Below are positions 1 to 10,419 of a stretch of 64,000 nt of DNA, piece by piece; the first letter of the stretch is position 1, and every line of letters begins with the position of its first letter. Location of the stretch: assembly GCF_019431355.1 (NCBI RefSeq), contig NZ_CP080269.1, positions 3,686,501 through 3,750,500 of the forward strand, in the 5' to 3' direction. The translations under genes were made by a program, and so were the position numbers. The stretch is from Paenibacillus sp. R14(2021). GTDB lineage: Bacteria > Bacillota > Bacilli > Paenibacillales > Paenibacillaceae. The notes beneath the pieces are model-generated. The model had not been told where the DNA came from and did no database searches. It saw nothing but the letters and a program-made list of their open reading frames with translations.

Positions 1-273
1 GTCTGCCATGATACGAATAACGCCGCTGACCGCCTGGCCGCCGGCATCGATCTGCTTGGCTGCATCCACCAGCTCCGTCAGGCGCCAGACGACGGTTCCA
101 AGCGAGATCAACAGGCCGGCCAGCGTCAGCCAGCCCGTTAAGGAAGAGCGCCGCGGCAGGAATAAATCGAGTACCGCGAGAACAACCGTGAATGCAATCA
201 ATATCCATTCCGGGGCGAGATAGGCCGCATCGCTCCAGGAGAGCGACTGCAGCTGTTGTTGCGCAGCGTCCAT
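1..273 (-). CDS. nuoN: NADH-quinone oxidoreductase subunit N (partial, N-terminus)
   Basis: This is the first 91 codons of a membrane antiporter-like proton-pumping subunit of complex I; the gene runs off the left edge. The start ATG at 273 has the ribosome site GGGAGG 5 nt upstream and lies 3 nt after the nuoM stop. The visible peptide begins MDAAQQQLQSLSW, has a PEW motif near residue 21 as in NuoN proteins, a first hydrophobic segment (about residues 22-38) and a second (about 46-62). It is the last gene seen in the nuo operon. The assignment rests mainly on position after nuoL-nuoM and on the N-terminal pattern. Confidence 0.88.
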   Translation of the reverse strand, partial: MDAAQQQLQSLSWSDAAYLAPEWILIAFTVVLAVLDLFLPRRSSLTGWLTLAGLLISLGTVVWRLTELVDAAKQIDAGGQAVSGVIRIMAD

Positions 274-276
274 ACT

Positions 277-1907
277 CTACCTCCCCGCCTTCTCAGATAG
301 TTGCTGAAGCAGTGTGTCGAAGCCGTGCTTCATGGGCTCCGTCAATACGGCAGGGTACACCCCGATCAGCACAATGAACGCGAGAAGAGCAATCATCGGG
401 ATTGCCTCGACGAGGCGGACGTCCCGCACGGCGGCTAATCGCTCCGGCAGCGCGCCGAAGGTGATGCCGAGCACGCTGCGCAGGACATAAACAGCTGTCA
501 GAATGACGCCCAGCACCGCAATACCTGTCAGCACGCGCATCGAATCGAACAAGCCGAGCAGGGAGAGAAATTCGCCGACAAAGCCGGACAGGCCCGGAAG
601 TCCAAGCGATGCCATCCCCGCCGTCAATAAGATACCGCTTAAGAACGGCATGCTGCGGGCCAAGCCGCCGAGATCCTTCAGCTCCGTCGAGCCGGTCCGC
701 TCATAGATGCTGCCGACCAGCAGGAACAGGAGCGCCGAGATCAGACCGTGCGAGACGAGCTGGATCATTGCGCCGTGCAGCCCGATTTCGTTCAGCGAAG
801 CGATGCCGAGCAGTACAACGCCCATATGGCTGATGGATGAATAGGCCAGCACCAGCTTAAATTCCTTCTGTACGAGCGCAAGCACCGCGCCGTACAAAAT
901 ATTAATGACACCGAGTACCGCAAGCACCCACGCCCATTCCTTCGTCTGCTCCGGAAACATGAAGACCCCGAATCGCAGCAGGCCGTAGGCCCCCATTTTG
1001 AGCAGCACCCCGGAATGGATCATGACGACGGAAGGCGGCGCCTCCGCATGCACTTTCAGCATCCACGTATGGAACGGGAAGATCGGCAGCTTGATGCCGA
1101 ATGCGACAAGCAGCAGCAGGAAGATGACCCAACGCATGCGCTCCGACAGATACACCGGATTTTCCTGCCCCTGCATCTGATCCGGAGACATGTTTACATA
1201 GGCGTCCTTGCTCGCGAGATTCGAGCTGATCACCTCATAGCTGCCGCTGAAGGACAAGTTGGTTTGCTGCTTCTCCGGCAGCTGTTCCACGCTGAAGCCC
1301 GCGGTCGCGACAAGGAGTACGAAAGCAAGCAGCATCAGCGCAGAGCCGATTCCGTTGTAGAGCAGGAATTTGTTCGCCGCCTGCTCCCGATTCAAGAAGC
1401 CCCAAATGCCGATCAGGAAGAACATCGGTATAAGCGTCATTTCGAAGAAGACGAAGAACAGAAAGACATCCCTGGCCAAGAACACGCCCAGCATGCCGAC
1501 CTCAAGCAGCAGAAACCAGATATAGAAGGCTTTCCATCTTTTCTTCACATGCAAGGACGCAAGCGCAGCCATGACGCCGACAATGGTCGTCAAGAGCAGC
1601 AGCGGCATGGATAAGCCGTCTACGCCCATGTGGTACTGCAGCTTCAGCGTGTAGGAGCTCACTTCGCCTACGGTCAATTTATCAAGCGACGTGTCCACCC
1701 ACGTCGCATTCTCCTCATACGCCTTGCCGCCCTTAACCCCGTTGTAGTCGGCATAGAGCCAGAACGAGAGCAGCAGCGGCAGAATGGTTGCCGTCACAGC
1801 CGTTACTTTGAGCCAGCGGCTTCGATGTTTCGGCAGACACAGCAGCACGAGCACGCCGAGCAGCGGGGAGAACGTAATCAGCGATAAAATCGGAAGATCT
1901 GCCAGCA

Positions 1908-1908
<1 letters not shown>
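277..1908 (-). CDS. nuoM: NADH-quinone oxidoreductase subunit M
   Basis: This 543-residue Mrp-antiporter-type subunit forms one proton channel of complex I in the membrane. Visible family hallmarks are FFEMTLIPMFFLIGIWG, with the buried glutamate of the pumping site, and KLPIFPFHTWMLKVHAEAPP with the conserved lysine and histidines. A hydrophilic stretch of about 60 residues (around 205-265) separates two blocks of membrane helices, so the protein is somewhat longer than E. coli NuoM (about 509). Its ATG overlaps the nuoL stop by one base (TAATG), which points to coupled translation. Confidence 0.97.
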
Positions 1909-3779
<1,871 letters not shown>

Positions 3780-3785
3780 CGGCCG

Positions 3786-4088
3786 TTACCTCCTCATCTC
3801 GTCGTAATCGTCCACATTGACCGTTCCGCGTGCCCGGTACAAGGCGATGAGCACCGCGATGCCTACGGCAGCCTCCGCTGCAGCAACGGCAATGCTGAAT
3901 AGCGTGAACATCTGGCCCGTCAAGGAAGGCACGACGCCGTATTTGGAGAACGCGACCAGATTCAGATTGACGGCATTAAGCATCAGTTCGATGGATAGCA
4001 GCACGATGACCGCATTGCGTTTCACAAGCGCGCCGTACAGCCCAATGCAGAACAAGATAGCCGCCATGGTTAAATATGAGGATAACAT
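3786..4088 (-). CDS. nuoK: NADH-quinone oxidoreductase subunit K
   Basis: A 100-residue three-helix membrane subunit of complex I. Glutamates essential in NuoK are visible at position 34 ([11 protein letters not shown]) and position 72 ([13 protein letters not shown]). The open frame extends further upstream but only into nuoJ in another reading frame. The ATG at 4088 gives the standard length, sits one base after the nuoJ stop and has a GGAGG site inside the end of nuoJ, so it is the real start. Confidence 0.96.
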   Translation of the reverse strand: MLSSYLTMAAILFCIGLYGALVKRNAVIVLLSIELMLNAVNLNLVAFSKYGVVPSLTGQMFTLFSIAVAAAEAAVGIAVLIALYRARGTVNVDDYDEMRR

Positions 4089-4089
4089 G

Positions 4090-4608
4090 CTAATCTGCCT
4101 CCTTCTTCGCCAGCACGATCGCTCCGATAAATGCAACCGTGAGCAGCACAGACACCAGCTCGAACGGCACGACATAGCTGCTGAACAGCTGTTTGCCGAT
4201 TTCCAGCGTATTGTCCAACGTTTGCTGCTGCGAAGGCTGGGGCTCCGGAAAGTCCGATTGGCGGATCGCATAGAACAGAATGCCGAATAACGCCAACGCA
4301 CCGATTGCCGTCAGCGTCTCCTGCAGCGAGCGGGCGCGTTCCGCCTCCACCTCCCCGTGCTTGGTCATCATGATGCCGAAAATCATCAAAATCGAGACGG
4401 CGCCGGCATAAATCAACACCTGAACGAATGCCAGAAATTCGGCTTCCAGCAGCACGAACATTCCCGCGATGCCAATGAATACGGCAGCCAGCGAAACGAC
4501 CATATGCACGACCTTCGTAAAGCTGACCATCAGCACTGCACCGCTTATAATCATGACGGAGAAAATGAAGAAGCCGACAAATTCGCCGCTGAAATTGAAA
4601 TTGAACAT
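4090..4608 (-). CDS. nuoJ: NADH-quinone oxidoreductase subunit J
   Basis: A 172-residue membrane subunit of complex I with five predicted helices. The family motif region [20 protein letters not shown] is present around residues 55-74, including the tyrosine and glycine of the pi-bulge helix. The start ATG at 4608 lies 3 nt after the nuoI stop, with GGAGGAG inside the end of nuoI. Position between nuoI and nuoK is the standard operon order. Confidence 0.96.
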   Translation of the reverse strand: MFNFNFSGEFVGFFIFSVMIISGAVLMVSFTKVVHMVVSLAAVFIGIAGMFVLLEAEFLAFVQVLIYAGAVSILMIFGIMMTKHGEVEAERARSLQETLTAIGALALFGILFYAIRQSDFPEPQPSQQQTLDNTLEIGKQLFSSYVVPFELVSVLLTVAFIGAIVLAKKEAD

Positions 4609-4611
4609 GTC

Positions 4612-5067
4612 TTACTTCGCTCCTCCCTTGGCTGCGGCCGGAGCACCGATGTTGTTATTGTCTTGGCGGACATGCTTGTTGTTTTCGTCCAGCCATTGCA
4701 TATCCTTGAACAAATCATCACGGCTGTAGGAAGCCAGCTCGAAATTGCCCGTCATGACGATCGCTTCCGTCGGACAGACTTCCGTGCAGAGGTCGCAGAG
4801 GATGCAGATTTCGAAGTTGATGTCATACGTGTCGATGACCTTCCCCTTCTTCTCCGGATCCGGGTTTGCTTTGCCGGTCAGCGTGATGCACTCCGTCGGG
4901 CAAATGCGCGCGCATTGGTTGCATACGATGCATTTGTCCGGCTCAAAATGCTGAATGCCGCGAAAACGGTCCGGCATGATGATGGGCACGTCGGGATAGG
5001 AGGTGGTAACTTTCTTCTCGGTCATTGATTTCAGCGTTACGCCAAGCCCTTTTAATAGACCCTTCAT
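4612..5067 (-). CDS. nuoI: NADH-quinone oxidoreductase subunit I (2x[4Fe-4S])
   Basis: This 151-residue ferredoxin-like subunit carries electrons through clusters N6a and N6b towards NuoB. Both cluster motifs are complete: CIVCNQCARICP (about residues 46-57) and CILCDLCTEVCP (about 88-99). The C-terminus has an extra polar and Ala/Gly/Lys-rich tail after about residue 130 that is unlikely to bind a cluster. A strong AGGAGG site precedes the ATG at 5067. It sits between nuoH and nuoJ. Confidence 0.97.
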   Translation of the reverse strand: MKGLLKGLGVTLKSMTEKKVTTSYPDVPIIMPDRFRGIQHFEPDKCIVCNQCARICPTECITLTGKANPDPEKKGKVIDTYDINFEICILCDLCTEVCPTEAIVMTGNFELASYSRDDLFKDMQWLDENNKHVRQDNNNIGAPAAAKGGAK

Positions 5068-5081
5068 GCTTGCTTCCTCCT

Positions 5082-6095
5082 CTATCCTTTAATGAACAGC
5101 TCCATGTAGACCGCTGTAAGAAATACATTGAGTATCGCAACCGGCAGCAGCACCTTCCAACCGAGTCCCATGAGCTGATCGATCCGAATCCTTGGCAGCG
5201 TCGCGCGAATCCAGAACAAGAAGAAGACGATGGACGAGAATTTGAGCAGGAACCAGATGATGCCCGGCACCCAAGTCAGGAACGGGAACGGCGCATGCCA
5301 GCCGCCGAGGAACAGTACCGTCGTCAGCGCCGCAATGGCGTACACGTACACATACTCCGTCAGCATGAAGAACGCGAATCGAAAGCCGCTGTATTCGACG
5401 TGGTAGCCTGCGACGAGCTCGGACTCGGCCTCAGGCAAGTCGAATGGCGTGCGGTTCAGCTCCGATACGGCCGCGATAATAAAAACGATGAACCCGATGA
5501 TTTGCGGCAGGAAGTTCCACTGCCAGAACCAGTCGCCCTGCTGATCGGCAATCGAACGCAGATTCAGCGTGCCGGACAGCATGATGACGCCGACGACGGA
5601 GATGACGAGCGGTACCTCGTAGCTGATCATCTGCGCGGCGGAGCGCATGCCCCCAAGCAGCGCGTATTTGTTATTCGACGACCAGCCGCCGAGGACGATG
5701 GCAATCGTGGAGATGCCAGAGAGCGCCACGTAATAGAGCAGTCCGACATTAATATCGGCAAAATACAGCTTCTGCGTATAAGGAATGACCGCAAGTACGG
5801 CGAAAGCCGGCACATAAGCGAGCGCCGGCGCGAGTATGAACAATGCCCTGTCCGCCTTGCGGGGAATCGTGTCCTCCTTGATCAGCAGCTTGAATATATC
5901 GGCGACCGACTGCAGCAGTCCCCAAGGTCCAACCCGGTTCGGCCCGATCCGGTACTGCATCCAGCCGATGACCTTGCGCTCGAAGAAAATCGCGTACGTG
6001 ACGAAGCCGAGGACGATCATCAGCAGGATGGCACCCCACAGGAAGAACAGGAGCGCATGGCCCCAGGTCAATGCGTCTTCAAGCCAAGCTCCCAT
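5082..6095 (-). CDS. nuoH: NADH-quinone oxidoreductase subunit H
   Basis: A 337-residue eight-helix membrane subunit that, with NuoB and NuoD, forms the quinone chamber. Visible family signatures are ERKVIGWMQYRIGPNRVGPW (about residues 38-57) and ELNRTPFDLPEAESELVAGY (about 210-230), with the acidic residues near the quinone channel. Its ATG overlaps the nuoD stop by one base (TAATG). This direct nuoD-nuoH junction leaves no room for nuoE, nuoF or nuoG, which lie between these two genes in the 14-gene operons. Confidence 0.97.
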   Translation of the reverse strand: MGAWLEDALTWGHALLFFLWGAILLMIVLGFVTYAIFFERKVIGWMQYRIGPNRVGPWGLLQSVADIFKLLIKEDTIPRKADRALFILAPALAYVPAFAVLAVIPYTQKLYFADINVGLLYYVALSGISTIAIVLGGWSSNNKYALLGGMRSAAQMISYEVPLVISVVGVIMLSGTLNLRSIADQQGDWFWQWNFLPQIIGFIVFIIAAVSELNRTPFDLPEAESELVAGYHVEYSGFRFAFFMLTEYVYVYAIAALTTVLFLGGWHAPFPFLTWVPGIIWFLLKFSSIVFFLFWIRATLPRIRIDQLMGLGWKVLLPVAILNVFLTAVYMELFIKG

Positions 6096-7195
6096 TAACA
6101 GTCCACCTCTCCCACGACAATATCGATGCCGCCTAGAATCGTAATGAGGTTCGTCATCGTCTCGCCGACCAGCAGCTTAGGCAGGATCTGCAGGTTCACG
6201 AACGACGGACGCCGGAATTTAAGCCGGTACGGCTCCGCCTTGCCTTTGGAAACGATGTGGCAGCCGATTTCACCGCGCGGCGATTCGATGCCCACATACA
6301 GTTCGCCGGCCGGCGGCCGAATGACGCGCGGCACCTTGCCCATGACGTCCCCGGGGGCCGGGAACTGCTCTACCGCCTGCTTCAGAATGCGAAGCGACTG
6401 GCGTACTTCTTCAAGCCGGATCAAGTAACGATCGTAGCAGTCGCCCGTCCGGCCGAGCGGCACATCGAATTCGAATCGGTCGTACAAGCTGTACGGCTTA
6501 TCCTTGCGAAGGTCCCAGTTCACGCCCGTGGAACGCAGGTTGGCGCCCGACAGTCCATAGCCGATCGCGGTTTCCGCATCGTAGCGGCCGACGCCCTTGA
6601 TCCGGGCGAGGAAAATTTCGTTGCCGCTGACGAGCCGATTGTATTCGTCCAGCTTGCCTTCCATGTAAGGAATGAAATCGCGCACCTGATCTATCCAGCC
6701 GGGAGGGGCATCCCACTTTACGCCGCCTACGCGCATATAGTTATAGGTAAGCCGAGCGCCGCACAGCTCGTTGAAGAGATTAATGATGATTTCCCGGTCG
6801 CGAAACGCAAATAGAAACGGGCTCATCGCGCCGATATCCAGCAGATACGTGCCCCACCAGACGAGATGGCTCGCGATGCGCTGCAGCTCCATCACGATCA
6901 GCCGCATGAACTCTGCCCGCTCCGGCACCTCGAGGCCCATCATTTTCTCGACGGCATGGCAGAGCACGTAGTTGGTTGTCATGGCCGATACATAATCCAT
7001 CCGGTCGGTATAAGGGATGATCTGCGTGTAATTCAATTCTTCCGCAAGCTTCTCCGTGCCCCGGTGCAGGTAGCCCATGACCGGAGTCGCTTCCGTGATT
7101 ACCTCGCCGTCAAGCTTAACGATGATACGAAACACGCCATGCGTGCTGGGATGCTGCGGGCCGACATTAAGCAGCAGTTCTTCTGTCCGAATCAC
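6095..7195 (-). CDS. nuoD: NADH-quinone oxidoreductase subunit D (49 kDa)
   Basis: A 366-residue peripheral subunit of hydrogenase large-subunit ancestry that forms the quinone-binding site with NuoB. The N-terminus reads LLLNVGPQHPSTHGVFR, the family signature with the quinone-site histidine; GYLHRGTEKLAE and the C-terminal region ending DIVVGEVDC also fit. The nickel-binding cysteines of hydrogenases are absent, as expected for NuoD. The start is GTG at 7195, 6 nt after the nuoC stop, with GGAGG upstream. It is separate from nuoC, unlike the fused nuoCD of E. coli. Confidence 0.97.
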   Translation of the reverse strand: MIRTEELLLNVGPQHPSTHGVFRIIVKLDGEVITEATPVMGYLHRGTEKLAEELNYTQIIPYTDRMDYVSAMTTNYVLCHAVEKMMGLEVPERAEFMRLIVMELQRIASHLVWWGTYLLDIGAMSPFLFAFRDREIIINLFNELCGARLTYNYMRVGGVKWDAPPGWIDQVRDFIPYMEGKLDEYNRLVSGNEIFLARIKGVGRYDAETAIGYGLSGANLRSTGVNWDLRKDKPYSLYDRFEFDVPLGRTGDCYDRYLIRLEEVRQSLRILKQAVEQFPAPGDVMGKVPRVIRPPAGELYVGIESPRGEIGCHIVSKGKAEPYRLKFRRPSFVNLQILPKLLVGETMTNLITILGGIDIVVGEVDC

Positions 7196-7201
7196 GGCTC
7201 A

Positions 7202-8131
7202 TCACACCTCCGGGTCTAGCGGTTCGTAGTCTTTGCGCAGCGGGTGCCCCGCCCAATCGTCCGGCATCATAATACGCCTCAGATCGGGATGGCCGGTGAA
7301 GGAAACGCCGAGCAAATCATAGATTTCGCGTTCATTCCAATTGGCTGTATCCCAGACGGAAACAACGGAAGGAATCTCAGGCGCTTCGCGATTTGTTTTG
7401 ACTTTAATGGCAAGCTCCTGCTTGGACGGCAGGGAGACCAGGTGGTAGACGACTTCCAGATGCGTCTCGTAATCCACGCCGGATACGTTGCGGAGGTAGT
7501 TCATTTGAAGCGCCGCGTGGGTCTTCACCAATTCGGCCGCCGCCAGCAAATGCTCGCCGCGAATAATCAGCGTCGGCAAATGGCCGTTCATTTCGTTTAT
7601 GTAAGCTTCTTCGATCGCATCCGCAGCTGCCAGCGTACGGATCAGCTCCGCCGCATGATCCAGCTGCGGCTGCATCGGCGACGGCGGCTTCGGCTCTGCT
7701 GGAGCCGCTTCGCTCTCCGCTGCCGCTTTGGCTGCGGCCCGTGCCGCTCTTGCTTCCTCTGCGGCCTTCAGCTTGGCCGCTCGCTCGGGGTCGACCTCCG
7801 CCCCGCCAGCCGCCGGCGTCTCACCGCTACCTGGCGGAGCAGGTACGCCGCCTTCCGCTGCCGCTTTGGCAGTAGCCCGCGCGGCGCGCGCTTCCGCGGC
7901 TGCCTTCAGCTTCGCTTCGCGCTCGGGGTCTACCGCAGGTGCTTCCACCGGACGGTCGGAGGCCGGCGCATCAGGCACAGCTCCGCTCTCAGGCGTCACT
8001 TGCGCCACCGCCGGTTCGACGGCATTGGAAGACTTTGCTTCCGGGCTCTCGCTTGTTGAATTTGTTTCTTTCTCTGGTTCTATCTCTGTTTCTTTCTCTG
8101 TTTCTATTTCTTTATCCTTCTCGCCGCTCAT
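7202..8131 (-). CDS. nuoC: NADH-quinone oxidoreductase subunit C with long acidic/Ala-rich N-terminal extension
   Basis: This is the 30-kDa peripheral subunit of complex I, 309 residues. Only about the last 150 residues (from about 158) form the NuoC domain, with [19 protein letters not shown] and the ending [14 protein letters not shown]. The first ~157 residues are low complexity: a Glu/Lys/Thr-rich start (1-30), a Pro/Ala/Ser region, then two copies of a 33-residue Ala/Arg/Lys/Glu segment (67-99 and 113-145). The start ATG overlaps the nuoB stop (ATGA). The extension is unlike other subunits here; its role is unknown. Confidence 0.94.
   Translation of the reverse strand: MSGEKDKEIETEKETEIEPEKETNSTSESPEAKSSNAVEPAVAQVTPESGAVPDAPASDRPVEAPAVDPEREAKLKAAAEARAARATAKAAAEGGVPAPPGSGETPAAGGAEVDPERAAKLKAAEEARAARAAAKAAAESEAAPAEPKPPSPMQPQLDHAAELIRTLAAADAIEEAYINEMNGHLPTLIIRGEHLLAAAELVKTHAALQMNYLRNVSGVDYETHLEVVYHLVSLPSKQELAIKVKTNREAPEIPSVVSVWDTANWNEREIYDLLGVSFTGHPDLRRIMMPDDWAGHPLRKDYEPLDPEV
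7697..7933 (-). repeat. Tandem Ala/Arg/Lys/Glu-rich repeat inside nuoC
   Basis: Two copies of a segment beginning VDPER and running through LKAA and EARAAR to AKAAAE lie at about 7933-7835 and 7795-7697, separated by a Gly/Pro-rich spacer of 13 residues. The copies are very similar at protein level and clearly similar at DNA level, which suggests an internal duplication. Each copy should be helical and highly charged. Confidence 0.85.
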
Positions 8132-8646
8132 CGGCTCGTCACCCGCTTCCCGGTTTTCGCCTCGAAGCGAATTTTCTCCTGAAGCTTGTTAATGCCATAG
8201 ATAAGAGCGGCTGGATTGGGCGGACAGCCCGGAATATATACATCAACAGGGACGATCTGGTCGACGCCCTTCATTACGGCATACGATTTGACGTAGGGAC
8301 CCCCCGCCGTGGCGCAGGACCCCATCGCAATCACCCATTTGGGTTCTGGCATTTGATCATAGAGTCGGCGGAGCAGAGGACCCATTTTCTTGGTCACGGT
8401 GCCGGCAACGATCATAACATCGGATTGACGGGGAGATGTGCGGAACATGACGCCGAATCGGTCAAGGTCATAATGGGACGCGCCTGTGCCCATCATCTCG
8501 ATCGCGCAGCAGGCAAGTCCAAACGTTAACGGCCACAAGGAGTTGCTTCTCGCCCATGCCTTGAGCTGCTCCAGCGTGCCCATAAATACGTTGCGCTCCA
8601 GCTCTTGTCGTTCTTCAGGGGTGATCGATTCTAAATTGAATTCCAT
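8128..8646 (-). CDS. nuoB: NADH-quinone oxidoreductase subunit B (cluster N2)
   Basis: A 172-residue peripheral subunit holding cluster N2, the last iron-sulfur cluster before quinone. The ligand cysteines are visible as the adjacent pair in [13 protein letters not shown], then [10 protein letters not shown] and [13 protein letters not shown]. The start lies inside the 3' end of nuoA (16-nt overlap) and the stop overlaps the nuoC start, so nuoA, nuoB and nuoC are tightly coupled. Length and motifs are ordinary. Confidence 0.97.
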   Translation of the reverse strand: MEFNLESITPEERQELERNVFMGTLEQLKAWARSNSLWPLTFGLACCAIEMMGTGASHYDLDRFGVMFRTSPRQSDVMIVAGTVTKKMGPLLRRLYDQMPEPKWVIAMGSCATAGGPYVKSYAVMKGVDQIVPVDVYIPGCPPNPAALIYGINKLQEKIRFEAKTGKRVTSR

Positions 8647-9002
8647 TTGAGCACCTTCTTCTTCCAGGCGTAGAGTAATCCAATCAATAAAAGCCCCGTA
8701 AAGACTGCCATCTCAACAAGCACAAATAAGCCGAGCTGCTTATACGCAACGGCCCACGGGTATAGGAAAACGGTTTCCACATCGAAGACGACAAACATGA
8801 GCGCAAACAAATAGTAGCGCACATTGAAACGGACCTGACCCTCGCCGACGGGCTCATTCCCGCTCTCGTACGTGGTTTTCTTCTCTTCGTTCGGTTTAGA
8901 CGGCCGAAGCAGCCGCCCGACGGTCAACGCGACCACTGGAAGCAGAATGCCGAGAAGGATGAAGATCGCGACAATCACATAATTGTTGATGTACTTCTCC
9001 AC
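8631..9002 (-). CDS. nuoA: NADH-quinone oxidoreductase subunit A
   Basis: A 123-residue three-helix membrane subunit, first gene of the operon. The loop motif [20 protein letters not shown] and [12 protein letters not shown] are diagnostic. A GTG at 9017 is also in frame, but GGAGG at 9011-9015 is 8 nt upstream of the GTG at 9002 and lies on top of the other candidate, so I place the start at 9002, giving [12 protein letters not shown]. Confidence 0.94.
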   Translation of the reverse strand: MEKYINNYVIVAIFILLGILLPVVALTVGRLLRPSKPNEEKKTTYESGNEPVGEGQVRFNVRYYLFALMFVVFDVETVFLYPWAVAYKQLGLFVLVEMAVFTGLLLIGLLYAWKKKVLKWNSI

Positions 9003-9072
9003 AATGTTCGCCTCCACGGTTATGAATCTACAGGCGGATTCGTGCAGTGACTTTGGTCAATTTTCCCTCACA

Positions 9073-9101
9073 ATTATAACAAAACCTGCCACTTGCGTCT
9101 A
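9073..9101 (-). promoter_or_regulatory. Candidate sigma-A promoter of the nuo operon
   Basis: A perfect -10 box TATAAT (complement of 9073-9078) is 17 nt downstream of TAGACG (9096-9101), which matches TTGACA at four of six positions. It lies about 70 nt upstream of nuoA, and the terminator of the neighbouring transcript sits between it and the next gene. Confidence 0.6.
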
Positions 9102-9228
9102 TGACGGAGTTGGATACGCTCCTTCGACACTCTCCAGTTATAACCACATTCCAGGGTCTTAGCCTGTTCATGCCTTAAAAAGGATATGCCCGAGGCTGCG
9201 AAATAAGTAATGACAAAAACGTGAACGA

Positions 9229-9268
9229 CAAAAAAGCTCCTTCCTCGCTAAAAAGCGCAAGGAGGAGC
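9229..9268 (-). terminator. Rho-independent terminator after the FTR1 permease gene
   Basis: Arms GCTCCT and AGGAGC at 9236-9268, extended by further G-C pairs, form a hairpin that on the minus strand is followed by TTTTTTG. It is about 25 nt past the stop of the permease gene and insulates nuo from the iron operon. Confidence 0.85.
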
Positions 9269-9292
9269 AGTTCGTTTAATCGATTGCATCTG

Positions 9293-10324
9293 TTAGATAG
9301 CTGTTGTCGCGTCTTTGCGATCGGAATCTTTCCGAACGGATTCGCCCGGCGCAACGCCCGCCGCTTCCGGACCTGAATCGCGTGAAGCGCGGATGTCGGA
9401 AACGTCGTCCCTAGCCTTGGCCTTGGCTTCGGCCAGGCCCGCAAGCTTCTTCTGCCTTGCAATCAGCACGAAGACAAACAAGTAGTAGAGCCAGTAGCCA
9501 ACGAATTCCTCCAGCGACGGATCCTCCGTATAACCAAGGAAGGCTTTGAAGAAAATGCCGACCTGCCCGTGAAAAATCGGATGATGCCCCGTGTCGCGGA
9601 TATAATTGGTCTCATCGATCGGATGTTCGGGAAGCAGCCAGGTCAAATCGTACATGGCTGCCACTTCGCCGCCCGGCGTTTTGTACAGACTGCCGATAAC
9701 GCGCAAATCCTGCATGACGCCGATCGCTTGAACGAACAAGCCCGCTGCGATCATGATGAGGAACACGCTCGTCACTTTGAAGAATGTACCGATCTGCACC
9801 TTCTTGCTGCCCTTGAACACGACAAGCCCCAGCGCGCCTGCGGCAAGAAGTCCCGCAAGGGCTCCCCAGCTTTGAATCACTTGGGAGATATCGCCCGAAG
9901 AGATAGCTGCGAAGAAGAATACCGTCTCCACTCCCTCTCGAAGCGTGACGAGAAAAGAGTGCACAATCATATTGACCGCGCCGCCGGTCGTAAGAATGAG
10001 CGCTACCTTGCTCTGCAGCTTGCTTCGCATCTCGCGATTCTGCTTGCTCATGAACAGGATCATATGGGTCAACAACCCCGCGGATACAAGCAGAATGCCA
10101 ATGCGCAGATAATCCTTGCTGCCCATTGTCGCATAACCGTCCAGTACGACTTGGAACAGCAGCGCTGTGCCGAGGCTGGCCAAAACGGCCATCACAACCC
10201 CCAGCCAAACATACTTGTTCCATTTGGACTGTCCGATCCGGTTCAAATACGAAATAATGATGCCGACGATCAAAATCGCTTCGAACGCTTCGCGAAACGT
10301 GATGAGAAAAGCTTGCAAGTTCAT
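9293..10324 (-). CDS. FTR1/EfeU-family iron permease
   Basis: A 343-residue polytopic membrane protein of the FTR1/EfeU iron-lead transporter family. The two iron-translocating REXXE motifs are visible: REAFE at residues 11-15 and REGVE near residue 129. Seven hydrophobic segments are followed by a polar cytoplasmic tail (about 290-343). It is the third gene of a minus-strand operon whose promoter at 13229-13257 carries a Fur box. No EfeO cupredoxin/M75 or EfeB peroxidase gene is beside it; the two upstream genes encode other surface proteins. Iron transport is inferred from the motifs and the Fur box; the ion oxidation state cannot be told. Confidence 0.88.
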   Translation of the reverse strand: MNLQAFLITFREAFEAILIVGIIISYLNRIGQSKWNKYVWLGVVMAVLASLGTALLFQVVLDGYATMGSKDYLRIGILLVSAGLLTHMILFMSKQNREMRSKLQSKVALILTTGGAVNMIVHSFLVTLREGVETVFFFAAISSGDISQVIQSWGALAGLLAAGALGLVVFKGSKKVQIGTFFKVTSVFLIMIAAGLFVQAIGVMQDLRVIGSLYKTPGGEVAAMYDLTWLLPEHPIDETNYIRDTGHHPIFHGQVGIFFKAFLGYTEDPSLEEFVGYWLYYLFVFVLIARQKKLAGLAEAKAKARDDVSDIRASRDSGPEAAGVAPGESVRKDSDRKDATTAI

Positions 10325-10419
10325 GGCGATGGTTCACTCCTTACCTAAGGTCATAACATGCGTCAACCCGCCCTCCGATAATGGAAGACGGGAAGTACGC
10401 GCTGCCGTTGCGGCAGGTA

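Noticed and set aside
4089..4301. An N-terminal extension of nuoK
   Set aside because: The extra codons overlap nuoJ in another frame and are Arg/Ser-rich; the ATG at 4088 with GGAGG gives the standard 100-residue protein.
5025..6098. A 357-residue open frame on the plus strand opposite nuoH
   Set aside because: It is a shadow of nuoH, rich in Arg, Glu and Gln with no domain pattern and no ribosome site.
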